DNA from: Anthoceros angustus
Taxonomy: Eukaryota; Streptophyta; Anthocerotopsida; Anthocerotales; Anthocerotaceae
Direction: 5' to 3'
Length of the DNA: 64,000 nucleotides
Assembly: GCA_010909165.1 (NCBI GenBank)
Contig: VJWM01000106.1
Coordinates: 310,001-374,000 of the forward strand
Shown here: in pieces, positions 12,874 through 25,003 of the stretch
Numbering within the stretch: position 1 is the stretch's first letter
How the letters are laid out: every line of letters starts with the position of its first letter
The notes under the pieces: generated by a model
Told to the model about the DNA's origin: nothing
What the model saw: the letters and a program-made list of their open reading frames with translations, nothing else
Database searches by the model: none
Position numbers and translations under genes: made by a program

Positions 12874-15800
12874 ATGGGGTCCATCAAGGCCGGAGGTAAA
12901 AGTGGAGCCATTTTCGGTGATGATGACTACTTGCCCTTGGAGAAGCTGTCCGTAGCTGTTAAGGGGACTAAGGAGGAGAAAGTCAGCTTTACTCTTTGCT
13001 TTTGGATTTACGTGCTGAAGAGCAGTAAACCGGGTATTTTGATCAGACAGGTTTGTATCTCGTTGCTGCACTCTCATTGAACCCAATGAAATTCCATTTG
13101 ATGTCAATGTCTGATCTGTCCTAACGGAGGGTGGCACTGTGACAGAGTCGGGAGGGTTCAGAATTGTCCGTTCCATTTCTCACATTCGACACTGACAGGA
13201 AGGTGAATCTGTGTCCCTTGCCTCCGCCAGCATGTGCACAGCTTCCTGAAGCTGGAATCACAGACATTGTGACATCAGACAAACCATTTCCTCTGGAAAA
13301 GTGGGTTCACTTTGGATGCGAGGTGTGCCTGCCTTCTATCTCTTCACCTTCGATCTCTTCACTGCAGCCCTGAGTCTCTTTCGTGCTTCCACTGATTGCT
13401 TGAAGGAGGTCTGTGATGTGGTTGTCTTGGTCTTCATGTAAACTGCAGTGTAAACGGGGAGGGGGTTTGTCAAAAGCTGTCCTTGTGTTTATGAGCAGGT
13501 GGCCACAGATGTTGCCCGTCTTCACATGGATGGAGTGGTAGTTGGTGAGAAGGCACTTGCATCTCCCCTTCAGGACGAAAGTGAGGTGCTGCCTTTGCAC
13601 CTGTATGGTGGGGATGGCCCTGCTTATGCGAATAGTGTGCAGGCTTATGCACACTATGTGCGTCTACTTCCCCAGCCAACAGTGACAAATCATTATGTCA
13701 AGGTAACTGTTGAGGCTATTATTGACGTGCTGTTTGGAGACCTTTAGAAAGTGGAACTTGGTCCAGCTGTGGTGCTCATGAGCATAATTATGATCAACAG
13801 AATCCGCCACTGGAACTGATGCTGGATGGCTCAAGTGGCGCTTCTGATGATAATGAAGTGGAGGAAGGAGGAGATGGAGTATGGAGTGTGGTAGGAGGAA
13901 AGGTTAGTCGCCAGTTGCCAATAACCTGAGGTTTCTTGTGTGGAAATTTCAAATCCGATTTACTTTCTCAACCTAGTCTTATGAAGACATGCTCCATCAT
14001 ACCTGCAGGCCTCCTGTCGCCGTAATTTTGCTCTTGATGTAGCATTGCTGGATGCATTGGGTCGCTCAATCCACAAGGACATGGAGGTACCTTTCCTTTC
14101 CATGAGCGTCATTTATAGATTCTAGTACCCAGGTTTGGAGCTCTTCTCTTCCTGAGGTTACACCTTGTGTACTGCCAACTTATAGCCTATTGTATGGTGG
14201 CAGCTTGTTGCACTTCTTGTATATGCAGACTCAGGGTCTCCAGTAGAAAAACCAAAAGATGACTCTGAAGCACCTCTGCTGACTACTTTTGATGGTGTTG
14301 AATTCCCATCCACTGAACGTCCCATAAAGCTCGTTCATGGCCGTGCATCTTTCAAGCTGAAAATATCTCAGGTTAGCAATCTCATTGCATGATCCATGTA
14401 GAAAAACTTATCAGGTCTTCAAAATTCTCTCATGAACTAGAGTTGCTGAGACATATGGAACTTGTAGGAACACATTGCTTGTATTCCGGTAATTTTCTGT
14501 TAAATCTGTTGCATCCTGTGGTGACAGCTCTCATCCAAGTGCGACAATCGGCTATTCCGGGTTTGTTTTGACTCTCTGAACACACCCAAATACCCCTTCC
14601 TGCGAACATTCTCGAGGCCGATCAGATGTGTGTCACGGAATCGGAACCATCGCCACCCAACAGTTACTTGGAAAAGACAGAGCCCTGCAATTGCCCCTGC
14701 GGAAAGTGGCCTCTCTCCAAGTATAGAAGAACCTCAGCTGTCTGATTTTTCAAAGCTGAAGAATGATTTCCACTCAAACGGTGCAGCGGCAGGTCCTACT
14801 ATGAATGGTAGCAGTGTTCTCCCACCATTGAAACGGCTCTGTACTGCAGCTGACAAAGTGGCTCCTCCAACTGCAAATGGGTTGTCAGCAATGGAGAGAC
14901 CATGCGAGCCTGTAGGTGGAGGATTTCCCAGCCCTGTAACAATTGAGATGCAGGTGCCTGTCATCCGAGGGGGACATTCAATGGTAGCCCAATTGAATGC
15001 TGGGTACAACTGGTTAGGGGGAATCTCTCCTGACACTATGCCAAAGGAAGCTATGGATAGCTTTGGCCACAGTCTAAAGCAGGATGGTATTATTACAGAA
15101 GGAGTTCATGGTCTTAATGGTGCAGGGTTAGAGATTCCACGGATGCAAAAAACATTTGGCCTTGCTTTAGGAGCATCAGATGGAGCATTTTCGGACTATC
15201 TAGTGTTTCACTACTGTCTGCTGAGCATGTGTGGTCGAGTACAATTTCTGCGGAAAACTTTGATGAGCAAGAGTGAACATCAAATTAACGACTTTGCTAG
15301 TCGTGTGTCAGAGTACACAGGTTGTCGCCATAACGGGTAATTTGGAATTCGGGCCATTCTTCGATGTCTTCGAAAACTGTCATCTATGTGCAAGTCTTTC
15401 TTGCATCATACTGAAACTGATTCGGTGTATTGCCTGCCATGTACTGTATATCAGGTACCAGATCCGCATCGCAAGACAGTTACTACATGAAGGTGGGGAA
15501 ATTTGGAAAAAGGCTTCAAGAGATTTCCATCCTGTCTTGTGGGTCAATCTTATCACCCACGTTGAAGAAAGCTTCTTGAAAATCTCTGGCTGCAACACCA
15601 GGAGGTTCACAGAAAAGGTCTTATCCTATTTCGGAGGTGTTGTTGCAAGCTGTCCGGATACATTGTAGGATTGAGGCTGACGGGTAACCTAAAATATCTA
15701 TATTGCAGGACAAAGAATTCGTGAGAAGAATAGCTGGGTGTGGTGAGTTTGTGAGCCCTGATGAATTTGATCGGCTATGGCACTGGATTTTCCCGGTCGC

Positions 15801-16451
15801 TTTTGCCCTTAGCTCGCCGCAGCTGCGAGCTCTGTGGGAGATGCAGGATCCAAGGTGGATAGAGGGGATGATCTCCAGGGAAGAAGGAGAATCGTTTTTG
15901 AAAACCTCTCACGGCATCCCCAAGCCTGGTGTTTTCTTACTGCGGTTCGCCAACTCAAGGATATGGCCTCATCCTGATGCTGGTGCTCTTGTAGTCAGCT
16001 ACGTCGGTGCAGACATGAGATTGAACCACAAGCTCTTGTCATTGGATGAAAATCTTGGGTAAGTTCTACGACGGTGGTCTTCGGTTCGTTGGGCAACTTC
16101 ACCTGGTGTTCAGTGGTTCAGCAATCCTGCTTCTTTCTTTCTTACTTCATGGTTGGTTTTTTCTTGTTGATCTGTTGCAGGTCTGCTTTGGGTGACAGGC
16201 TTGACAGTGCAAAACCTCTATCTGATCTCCTACTGTCTCAACCTGAATTATCAGAACTATGCCGGTATTTCTCAGTTTCACGCTGTCATGCTGTCCCCCT
16301 CATGCTGTATTCTTGCAGGTCATCCTAAACCGCTGCTTGTTTCTCTTGCTAGGGTGCCCAATGCTCACAGCGTTTCCTAGGCAAGTGCACAACATCAGCG
16401 AAAGCTGAGGGGGTGGTCACTGCCGGACATGATACTGAATGCGCAAAGTAA
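12874..16451 (+). CDS. Plant STAT-like SH2-domain protein (SHA/SHB type)
   Basis: Plant STAT-type linker-SH2 proteins are the main SH2 proteins of plants; phosphotyrosine binding is inferred from the family. ATG at 12874 opens MGSIKAGGKSG; the first exons encode a concanavalin-like N-terminal part (FTLCFWIYVLKSSKPGILIR, WVHFGCEVATDVARLHMDG), then ASCRRNFALDVALLDALGRS, KLVHGRASFKLKISQLSSK and CFDSLNTPKYPFLRTFSRPI, all conserved in this family. A long low-complexity exon (about 14530-15220) follows, then a helical linker (EFVSPDEFDRLWHWIFPVA). The SH2 domain begins WIEGMISREEGESFLK, with the phosphate-binding Arg in GVFLLRFANSR, then WPHPDAGALVVSYVGADMRL. The last exon I can follow ends KAEGVVTAGHDTECAK with TAA at 16449-16451. 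The ends of the exons around 15200-15450 and 16260-16350 are uncertain. Confidence 0.85.
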
Positions 16452-17088
16452 CAGCGAGCGACAATTTGGCAGACTCCATACGAAGACCTAGGAGTGTCCT
16501 ACTTGTAAGTCGCCCGACGCTCTGGTATTCTCCTTGCTTGGATTTATCTCGCGAGTTGCGGAACTGAATTGTGCTCCCTCCCTCTTATTACAGATGGCAC
16601 CTTCTCGATGACGACGGTCTATGTTGGACGGTTTGACGCGAAGTTGGATTGCTGAGTATTTATCAATGCAGTCTGCGTTGGCTCTACAATTTTGGGTTCA
16701 TTATCTATATTTTGGTAGTATGTATGATGGAACTGTACAGTAGAGAGTGTTATCTGCGGGAACTTGTAGATTGAACTACCTACCTGTCTACCGGCAGGGA
16801 CTGATGCAACCACCTATTTCCCTCGTCCTGCTAATAACCGGTAATGGAATCCGGTAACCGGTTTGAAAGAAATTTGGATAACGAAGTGCTCAACATGATA
16901 ATTATCAGATGCTCTGTCTCATGTATCTGGAAAAGTTTGCACGCGTCCATGCTTCCATTACTATACTATGAAGACCTTCCTCCCGCCATGGCGATGTGCA
17001 CGAACTGTATGTAGGTGATGAGCACACCGCTAGGAATCGAGGCCCGCCTAGGGCATAGCACAAAGCCCTGACAGACCTAATGAACTCA

Positions 17089-17119
17089 ATCACGGCGTCC
17101 TATAAGAACGCCGTGATTA
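17089..17119. repeat. Perfect 11-bp inverted repeat, 9-nt loop
   Basis: AATCACGGCGT and its exact complement ACGCCGTGATT flank CCTATAAGA. It lies at the upstream border of the LINE-tail fragment at 17110-17290. Confidence 0.7.
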
Positions 17120-17290
17120 AGCATCCTGAGCTTAGATAGGTACTTAGATGGGGTGCCTAGAGGGAGTGGAAGCCCTTGGTGCAAGTAGCTTAGGCACACC
17201 GGCACACCATGGTACAAGTTGTTAAGTACCAAGCAAGTCCCATGGGGGAAATCTCCATAGTGAACTTAAAGTTCTTCTACTACCGCCTTG
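17110..17290 (+). mobile_element. 3'-UTR fragment of the (CTT)n-tailed LINE family
   Basis: This segment matches the reverse complement of 43015-43200 over its length: AGCAT...GGTACTTAGATGGGGTG, CCCTTGGTGCAA-TAGCTTAGGCA, CATGGTACAAGTTGTTAAGTACCAAG, then a diverged GTCCATAGTGAACTT-like end. The microsatellite tail is missing. Orientation is plus relative to the copy that still has coding sequence (59475-60240). The rest of 16452-17448 shows nothing recognisable. Confidence 0.75.
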
Positions 17291-17448
17291 TAATGGAGAC
17301 CAGCCCTTCCTTGATTATCACCACATATGTACATCACACCGCTGTTGCGGATACCGCGCCACTGAATGCCCAGAACAGTGACAGCAGGGCGCGATTTATA
17401 CACAGTATTAGCAGCTACATAGGTGCGCAGGAGTGGGAAGATGTTGTG

Positions 17449-19447
17449 ATGAATGTTGGTGTGAAGACGAAAGGGCGGATGGAGGTATGGAGCTGGGGGG
17501 CGGGCACGCATGGGCAACTGGGGTGCGACGGTATGGAGGACGCGCTCCTCCCTCAACGCGTGCCCGCCTTGGAAGCACAGCGTGTGAAGGAGATGGCGTG
17601 CGGGGGAGGTCATGCGGCGGCTGCTCTGGGTACGGTAGGGAGTGTTTGGCTTGCAACAGCAACGGGAATTGCACCGTTTGCTCCCGAGCTGAGCGCGTGT
17701 GGGCCTCACGTTCTCACAGCCTAGGGCTCAGGCAACGGGCAGGTGGTGACCTGGGGTCGTGGGAATTCCGGGGAGCTGGGACATGGGGACCGGGACAATG
17801 GCGCTGCTCCATGTGCCGCACCCAAACCTGTGGCGGGTCTTCTGGGAGTGAGGATCCGCAGCGTTGCAGCCGGATGGAGCCACACGGCCTTCGTCGCAGG
17901 TTCGTGCCTCCCTCGTCGCTTGGCTATCGCTATCCCTCTCGTTCTGTGCTGTTTTACTAGCTTGTGAGCTTGGATTGGCTTTCAGAGTGCGGAGCCCTGT
18001 ACACTTGCGGAGATGGAACGTTCGGGCAGCTTGGGCTGGGCCATCTCCGGGCCACCCCGCAGCCCTGCAGAGTGGCCTCCTTGGACTCCGTCCCGGTTTC
18101 CATGGCCGCCTGCGGGATGCGCCACACGCTCGTCTTGGCAGCAGGGGCGGCTGGAGACGAAGCAGCCGTGTTCGCATTCGGAGCATGCAGGCATGGCCAG
18201 CTAGGGCTTTTCCCTTTCTCGGACCCCCACGCGCAGGAGCAAGACCTGGGCAACTGGCAAGTGCGTGCCAAGGAGGTTGCTCGGCTATGCCTTCCCCGTA
18301 AACTCCGTTTTCATGACCGAGACAGGATTTGCGCTGTGGCAGCCAATGGCCATCGCAGTGCGGCCCTCACTGGTACGCCCCCGTTAGCCTCTCTGTTCAT
18401 GGCTTGGAGGCCCTTGCTACATGCGCTTAGTCTTCTGCCCTGCCGTTTTGCAGAATCTGGCGTTCTGTTTGTTTGGGGCAGAGGCTACGGGCCTTCTCCT
18501 GACATGCCTCTCCCCGCCAAGGCAACCGGTGATGTCCGCTTCACTCAAGTCGCACTGGGCTGGAGCCACGGGCTCGGGCTGTTAGGTCTGCCCTAGCCAC
18601 CCTTCCCGTCTCCAGCACAGGAAACGTCAAGGCTCACTTTTCTGTGTGTACGCAACTTGCTGTTGCTTGCTGCAGAGGATGGTCAGGTTCTGTCATGGGG
18701 GAGCAACCAGCGAGGGCAGCTTGGTTCTCAAGAGCTCTTCCGCGACTCCTCACCTCACAGGCCACTACAAGACGTCACAGAAAGCAGCGGAGCACCGCAC
18801 CATGTGCCGGTCTGGACATGCCGCCTCCACTTCTACCGGGTTCAGGGACTTGGGGGGCGGGCGACTTGGATATCTGCAGGAGCTGAACATTCGGCTGCTG
18901 TTCTGGGTGAGCTCACATGACTTATTTTCCCACCACCCACATCCTCCTGTGCGAAGTGCAACTTCTTCGCTAACTTCCATCTCCGATACAGACTCCGGCG
19001 AAGTCAAGCTGTGGGGCTGGGGAGAGCACGGCCAGCTAGGATTGGGCACAACTGATGACCAAGAGATTCCACACACAGTGCCTCTTCCCTGCACTACAGG
19101 GACGCATTACCAGTGTAGAGTGTTCTGTGGCAGCGGATTCACATTTGTATCAAGGCTATTGGAAGGCCCCAAATTCCATGGCATGTCCACGTGTAATCAT
19201 GTGGCAGGTGAACAGTTGCATGCCATTGCCGACCAACGGCCTCTCCCTTCGCCGTTACACTCTAGCTAGATGTCATTCGCACCCTTTGTAAACGTGAATA
19301 TGTAAGCCGTTCTGTGCCTCTGCAGACTTGTCTACACTGGAGAAGCGATGCAAGCGAAGGAAACAAGCTCCGGTTCTGGCTCTGGCTCTGCGCTCTTCCT
19401 TCCCCCACAGTCACAGTGCCCGCAGTCTCCAAGCGTGTATCTACTGA
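17449..19447 (+). CDS. RCC1-repeat protein
   Basis: A beta-propeller of the RCC1/UVR8/SERGEF superfamily; the partner is unknown. Exons encode successive RCC1 repeats: MEVWSWGAGTHGQLGCDG, VVTWGRGNSGELGHGDRD, ALYTCGDGTFGQLGLGHLR, VFAFGACRHGQLGLFPFSD, VLFVWGRGYGPSP, QVLSWGSNQRGQLGSQ and VKLWGWGEHGQLGLGTTDD. Each is followed by an A-C/A-G-x-x-H or similar strand. The start may be the ATG at 17449 or the later one at 17479 (MEVWSWG). If the donor at about 19209 is used, the last exon (from about 19326) adds a basic tail beginning DLSTLEKRCKRRKQAP and stops at 19447; otherwise the frame stops at 19269. There is no extra domain to identify it as UVR8 or a Ran exchange factor. Confidence 0.8.
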
Positions 19448-20489
19448 TGACCTGCCATGGCTGCAGCTTTTCAACGTCCGGATCCGACTCCAGAGGCGGC
19501 CTCTCATATCTCTAGGTTGCTCCGTTCATCCTGCTGCTTTGTACTTGCCTGAAGTTGTTGGAGCTGTCAAGTCTGACATAGCAACACACTTGCCCGCTAG
19601 AACCTTCCACCATGCTTCTCGCTTGTCTTCACCTTTCACCTTTGGCACTCGTTTTCTTACAGTTACACAAATGCCGAGGAAGAACGCGAGCCTCTCGCCT
19701 ATGGAGAGAACAAAGAATATTTTAGTCCTCGAAAAGATACACAGCAGCCCGAGAATCGAAAGCAGGAAGGTGTGAGGGAGGTGGTGGCGCACCTCAACCC
19801 TCCGCCCGCGTTTGGGGCCTCTGCGATTTTGAACGATCGAGACGTGGGCTGGGCCCCATCCTGTCCCTATTGCTCGCCACGTGCCCCGGCCTGGGCCGCA
19901 TTCGGCCGCATGCTTAATTGCTCGCGTCCTTATCCGCGGCAGCCTGCACACGGAAGCCCCGCATGCCCTAAATACCGTACAACTCTCAAACGGGAAGTAT
20001 GACTCATGAAATATCACCCACCTTGCGCGTGCGCTTTGTGTGACTCCGAGTGGGACAGTGGAGCGAGCTTTATCTCCATGGGTCTCTCGTCTACAATCGA
20101 AGAAGCATCCGATTGCTCGACCACACCCACTACCAGCAAAGCCACAAGTTGTACTCTCTTCCCATGTGCTTGCACTCCCAACTTTGTGCTTGAGCCTTTT
20201 AGTCTCTCTTGGGGTGCTTGGGGCTCTTACTACCTTGCACCCTGCTCGGGCTCTCACTCCCTCTGGTGTGCATTGGCCTTTGTGCTTATTCCTTTGTGCT
20301 CTGGGCTGCTCGGGCTCTCAGTCCCTCCCTCGTTGTGTGCATTGGGCTTTGTGCTTATTCCTTTGTGCTCGAGGCTTTTTGCTCAGGCCCTTACTCTCAC
20401 CCAAGTGTGCTTCGAGCTTCCACTTTGTGCTTGGTGCTTGACTCTCTCACAGCGTGCTTGGGGCTTGGCCCCACACTTCGAAGTTTAGC
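19448..20489. repeat. Intergenic region with degenerate GTGCTT/CTTGGGGC-type repeats
   Basis: No gene is supported. From about 20150 to 20480 the sequence is built of repeating CTTTGTGCTT, GGGCTC and TGTGTGCATTGG-CTTTGTGCTTATTCC blocks; the last block occurs at about 20266 and 20336, a 70-bp period. The frames over it (Leu/Cys/Ser-rich) follow from the repeats. The block ends abruptly at the AT-rich gene that follows. Confidence 0.55.
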
Positions 20490-23400
20490 TTTTTGACAAT
20501 GGGAAGGATGTTTCTATAGGGGCTATATTTCAAGATGAAGTTGAAAGATTGGTTCAACAGTTGGGTGATAGTCGTGTACATGTAGCCACATTAGAAGCTG
20601 AGATAAGTAGGCTTGTACAAGAAAAGCTGCAACAAGATGCTCAAACATCAAACTACATTCAACGGTATGCTTGTAAGTTTGGTGGAATGTGTTAGGTATG
20701 TTACTCATGTATTCGTTTGGACATTTTTTATCTAAATTTTATGGTATGGATTTGTAATAGAATGGAGGACCAGATTTACCAATTGGAGCATCAAGCAAAA
20801 GAAGATATGGCTGAATTGAAAGAAAGACAAAATAAGGTATATAATATAGTACATGACAATAAGAGGATAATAAAATATAAAATATGTGGGGACACACATA
20901 ATCTTCAAATTGAAAGGGAATAATGATAGGAGCAAGGTATTGCAGATAGAGACAGAAGTACCAGCTTTAGAATGGCAACTCAAGTCACTTAAGAATGCTC
21001 TACATGATTTCAATGTGTCTGAAAATGTGTAAGCTTCAGACGAACCTTTGTATGATCATATATTTATTCACTAAAGATTGCTCTACATGATTTCAATTCG
21101 TCAGAAAAATATGTGAGCTTCATACAAACCTTAGTATGAGAAAAAATTTACATTAATGATAGAATATTTTTCTTGGAATGTAGGTATGCAGAAATTTCAG
21201 GGGTTCCAGAGGATCAACGCAGTGTTAGAGACCACATCTTACTTCTTGCCTATGAAAGAATGCAAAAACATCGCGAGGAGTATGAAATAACACGGAAAGA
21301 AAGAGATACTTCGAGGTGAATAGAAATAAGAGGAAATCAATTACTTTTGTTTATAAAATCGTATAATGCTGAGGACTGTAAGCTTAATTGATTGCTTATC
21401 ACTTTGGGTAGTCATCAGATAAGGATTTTATAGGGAAGCGCTTACGAGAGCAAACAACGAGGTACAACATTTAAAAAGAGAATGTCAAAGATTATCAAGC
21501 ACACATGCTTCTGAGAAGAAAGAACTTGATGAAGACATCCGAGCGATTGCAGCTCGAAATGAAAGGTTGGAAGCTGAGGCTCGAGAGGCGCTTGTACAGA
21601 TCGAGGTTCTCTCAGCTAAAGGTGCTCTTTATGATGAGGTACTTATGAATACTTATATTATATTTAAATTATTGAGTAACTTGGTGCAACTTGGAACAAC
21701 TTGTAATATATTTCTTAGTTAAAATTAGCGTTGACAATTAGACATGCATACTATAGGTGCGAGAAAAATTGGATCAATATGAAAAGGTAGCTCAAAGCAT
21801 TGAGCAAAAAGGGCAAATACTTGCAGATAGAGAAAAAGATCTAGACAATCAAAAACAACATTTCCAAGATATTTTAAGAGATAAACAACATGCACTGGAG
21901 CTTCTTCAAATGGATAAGGTAATATAGTGGAAAAGGCAATCACATGGAGCTTTTATGCAATACTAAGGGTGTCCAAAGGTTTTACTCTTGGATAAATATT
22001 ATCTCGTAGAACTATTTATTAAAAGAGAATAGGACACTTGAAGATAACGTGAAGAAGGAAAAGAACCAAAACACTCGCCATTTAGAAAAAATATATGAAC
22101 TTGAGAAAGCATATAATGAGCTCCGTGATCAATTCTCAAAAGATTCACATGATTGTCAAGTGGCGCAAGAACAACGGTTGAAGGTGACTACAATTTTTTT
22201 TTTCATGTATAGATAATAGTTTTAATTTTAATTTTAATAAAATATCATTTCAATGAAAAAAAATGAAGATGCTTTCAAAACATGGGGTAGATGAGATTTC
22301 CAATCTCGTTTTGTTTCTATAAAGTCTCCATTTTCTTTTCTGTACAGGAAGAGATATTAAAAGTACAAGAACATGAAAAAGAAGAATTGCTCAAAATGCA
22401 AAACAAACTTAGTGCACAAATGACACATGAAATTAGGTAACAAAGGTCTGAGAAAAGACTACATTTCAGACTAAAAATTTAAGAAATAATGCAAACAAAA
22501 ACATTTTATCTTACATATCTTAGTGCATGTCTTTTTCAGAGCATGTAATGAAGCAAAAGATCTTGCAATTCTAGATGTGCACAAAGCAAATATTGATTTG
22601 AAAGCTACAAAAATAGCCTATGAAGAACTACTTTCCAAGTAATTATCGTTTCTAATCCATGTCATTATTTTCTTCCATTTGTTACACATAGTGAAATATA
22701 AATGTATAGTATTTTTATTTTAATAAAGGTATAAGGAGCTACAAGAAATGAAAGATAACATGTATGTCGAATCACAAACTGAAATAAAAAAACAACAAGT
22801 CCAATTGGATAAACGAGATTCTTTGTTAGAGGAGACTAAAACATTGCTTGCACAAAAAATTCTTGAAATTGAAGCTCTCCTTGATGAAGTAAAGGTATTG
22901 TATGCTAACAACTTTTTGTTTGAACATAATATGGAGATATATATGTACTGATGACAAATGTTTACAGACCTTGACTCAAAAGCACAAGGATCTGGAGCAC
23001 ACCATTAGAAAGCAGCCAGAGTGGATGGGTGGGCATGGTAAGTAAGTTACCATTGTCGCAAAGATTATGACACCTGTATTTCATGTTAAGACATGATTAT
23101 AATAGTTTTGAAATTACTTGAATAAAACCACAAATCATCAATGTCTTGCTTAGGTGACCAAGCACACCAAAATCAAATGTTAATGATAAAACTAGAGTCC
23201 TTGGAAAAAGAGAATCGGAAGCTTCAACAACAAATTCAAGAAAAGCAGGACGAGGTATATTTTTTATGTCTTGTGTTCATGTACATCTACTTTCATGTAT
23301 ATTTATGCATTTGTATTATGTATGTGCATGTATGCATGTATTTTGGTGTAACTGTCTCTCTATATAACTCATACTGATGTTAATGTTATGCATTTCTTCT

Positions 23401-23849
23401 TGGAAATACTTAGGTACCACAAAAGGGGCGAATGAAACATTTCACACAACAGCCACAAGCTTTTTTGATAAATGTACTAGAAAGCGCCGAAGACAAATTG
23501 AAAGCTACAATGACACGAAATCATGCACTAGAGGCTGAGATAAGGTTACAATAAAATCATGATTACGTGATGAACATGCAAGAATATCATGTAGGTAATA
23601 ACTTTCAAGTATTTGTTCAGAGAAATAAAGGAGGAAAAATCCTTTACAACATCTCAATTGCAACATATGTACCAAGATATGAAAAGTGTTCTTCAAGCAA
23701 GAGGCTCGTTAGAAAAACTCCAAAAAGTTCTTGCGGAAAAGAGCATCAACCTTGGAGAAAATCTCGCAAAGAAAATTTCCATCTTCAGAAATAAAGAAAG
23801 AAGCAACCAAAAAACAGAATTGCCAAACGACCTAAAGGGCTATGCTTGA
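20490..23849 (+). CDS. PIBF1: PIBF1/CEP90-like centriolar coiled-coil protein, 5' end missing
   Basis: PIBF1 (CEP90) is a centriolar-satellite and distal-appendage protein needed for ciliogenesis in animals. About a dozen AT-rich exons encode continuous coiled coil. Points of resemblance in the same order as the animal protein: VPEDQRSV followed by LAYERMQKHREEYEI (about 21190); LKRECQRLSSTHASEKKELD (about 21470) and YDEVREKLDQYEK; YKELQEMKDNMYVESQTEI (about 22735); MLMIKLESLEKENRKLQQQI (about 23180); QQPQAFLINVLESAEDKLKA (about 23450); and KEEKSFTTSQLQHMYQDM near 23630. Stop at 23847-23849. The first readable exon starts after an AG near 20490 and has no ATG; the upstream sequence is repetitive and GC-rich, so the N-terminus is missing or displaced. 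Genes of this class persist in plants with ciliated sperm or zoospores. Confidence 0.7.
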
Positions 23850-24680
23850 GGACTCCTAGACATGAAAGAAGATATGTATACTAACTAGCACTTACCTAGT
23901 TACATTCGCATAACAATGTAATAGAAGAATGGTCATGCTAGGACATTAATAGTAGGTTCATATGGTTTGGTCATACGGTCAAGAAGGTATTGGTGAAGAC
24001 TAATCCTATTTCTCATATTGATTGGAGGAAACTAATCCTGCCATATTTTTTTTGATACATAATCCTAACAACGCAAAGAAACAAATCTCATTTTATTTCT
24101 ATAAAGAATTAATTAGGAGCCGGGCTTGAGATGGTGTAAGATATTCCGATTATCCCTAATGTTCTTGAAATTGGGCCGTACTTGATGGTACTAAGTACAA
24201 TGATATGAACCTATCTTTACAAGATGCAAGGAGGCACAAGATGAATAGGAATGTATAGCTAGTAAAACATTTCCTGGATAACTTCTTGGGGACTAGTGTT
24301 CATATGAAGTCGAGGTTTGAGCCACTTAAAGTAGTTTCTGGTACCCTCCATAAGAATACATTGAGGACTTAGGTTCAACAAAGGCTTGGGTTCAATCCAA
24401 TTGAGACGTCTTTAATAGTGAATAGATATTTAAAATCTACTCAACATGTCTAGACTACCTGCAAACAGAGGTAAGGTGTATATGTTATCGGAGGAAAATG
24501 CTTGTGGTTGTTTATGAGAAGATGGTTGAAGAGCATTTTTTGACCATTAACATATAGACCTTAGCATTTTGGACATGAAAATATATATCCTTAGCTATTC
24601 CACAAGAAAAATAAAATTTTGACATTAAAATTACAATTTCAACCTTGTCTTCGAACAATGCTAAAATTACAACACTCCTG
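23850..24680. other. AT-rich intergenic sequence
   Basis: No open frame of note and no recognised repeat. The composition matches the preceding gene. Confidence 0.4.
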
Positions 24681-24914
24681 TGGGATTTGAACGCAAAATG
24701 CCCAGACTAAAAGTGAAATAGGATTCAAACCCAGAATACCACGACTAAAAGTGAAATGGGATACTAACCCAAACCCAAAATGCCTTGACTAGAAGTGAAA
24801 AGGGATACGAACCCAAAATGCCCTGACTAAAAGTGAATTGGGATCCGAACCCAAAATGCCTTGACTAAAAGTGAAATGGGATTCGAACCCAGAATGCCCT
24901 AACTGAAAGTAAGA
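24681..24914 (-). repeat. 38-bp tandem array derived from the 3' half of a tRNA
   Basis: Six units begin near 24681, 24719, 24757 (with a 6-bp insertion), 24801, 24839 and 24877. Read on the minus strand each unit is an anticodon-arm-like TTTCACTTTTAGTC, a GGGCATT spacer and a T-arm (box B) GGGTTCGAATCCCA or variant. Unit 6 keeps a perfect box B. Confidence 0.75.
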
Positions 24915-24935
24915 TGCTTAAATGCCTCGCTCTTA

Positions 24936-25003
24936 GAGGGTTGGAACCTATGTACAATGCCCGCACTAGAAGTGAAATGCCTTATCCATTAGGCGAAATG
25001 AGC
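24936..25003 (-). pseudogene. tRNA-Arg(UCU)-like pseudogene next to the 38-bp array
   Basis: On the minus strand it reads a canonical plant tRNA-Arg D-arm GCCTAATGGATAAGGC, then an anticodon region CACTTCTAGTG and a decayed T-arm GGTTCCAACC. No acceptor stem can be drawn. It shares its anticodon-arm half with the tandem units next to it. Confidence 0.6.

Noticed and set aside
20006-20488. Leu/Cys-rich 160-codon plus-strand frame
   Set aside because: Produced by GTGCTT-type repeats; no conserved domain.
24681-24914. CRISPR array
   Set aside because: Units are contiguous tandem copies without spacers, in eukaryotic DNA with tRNA features.
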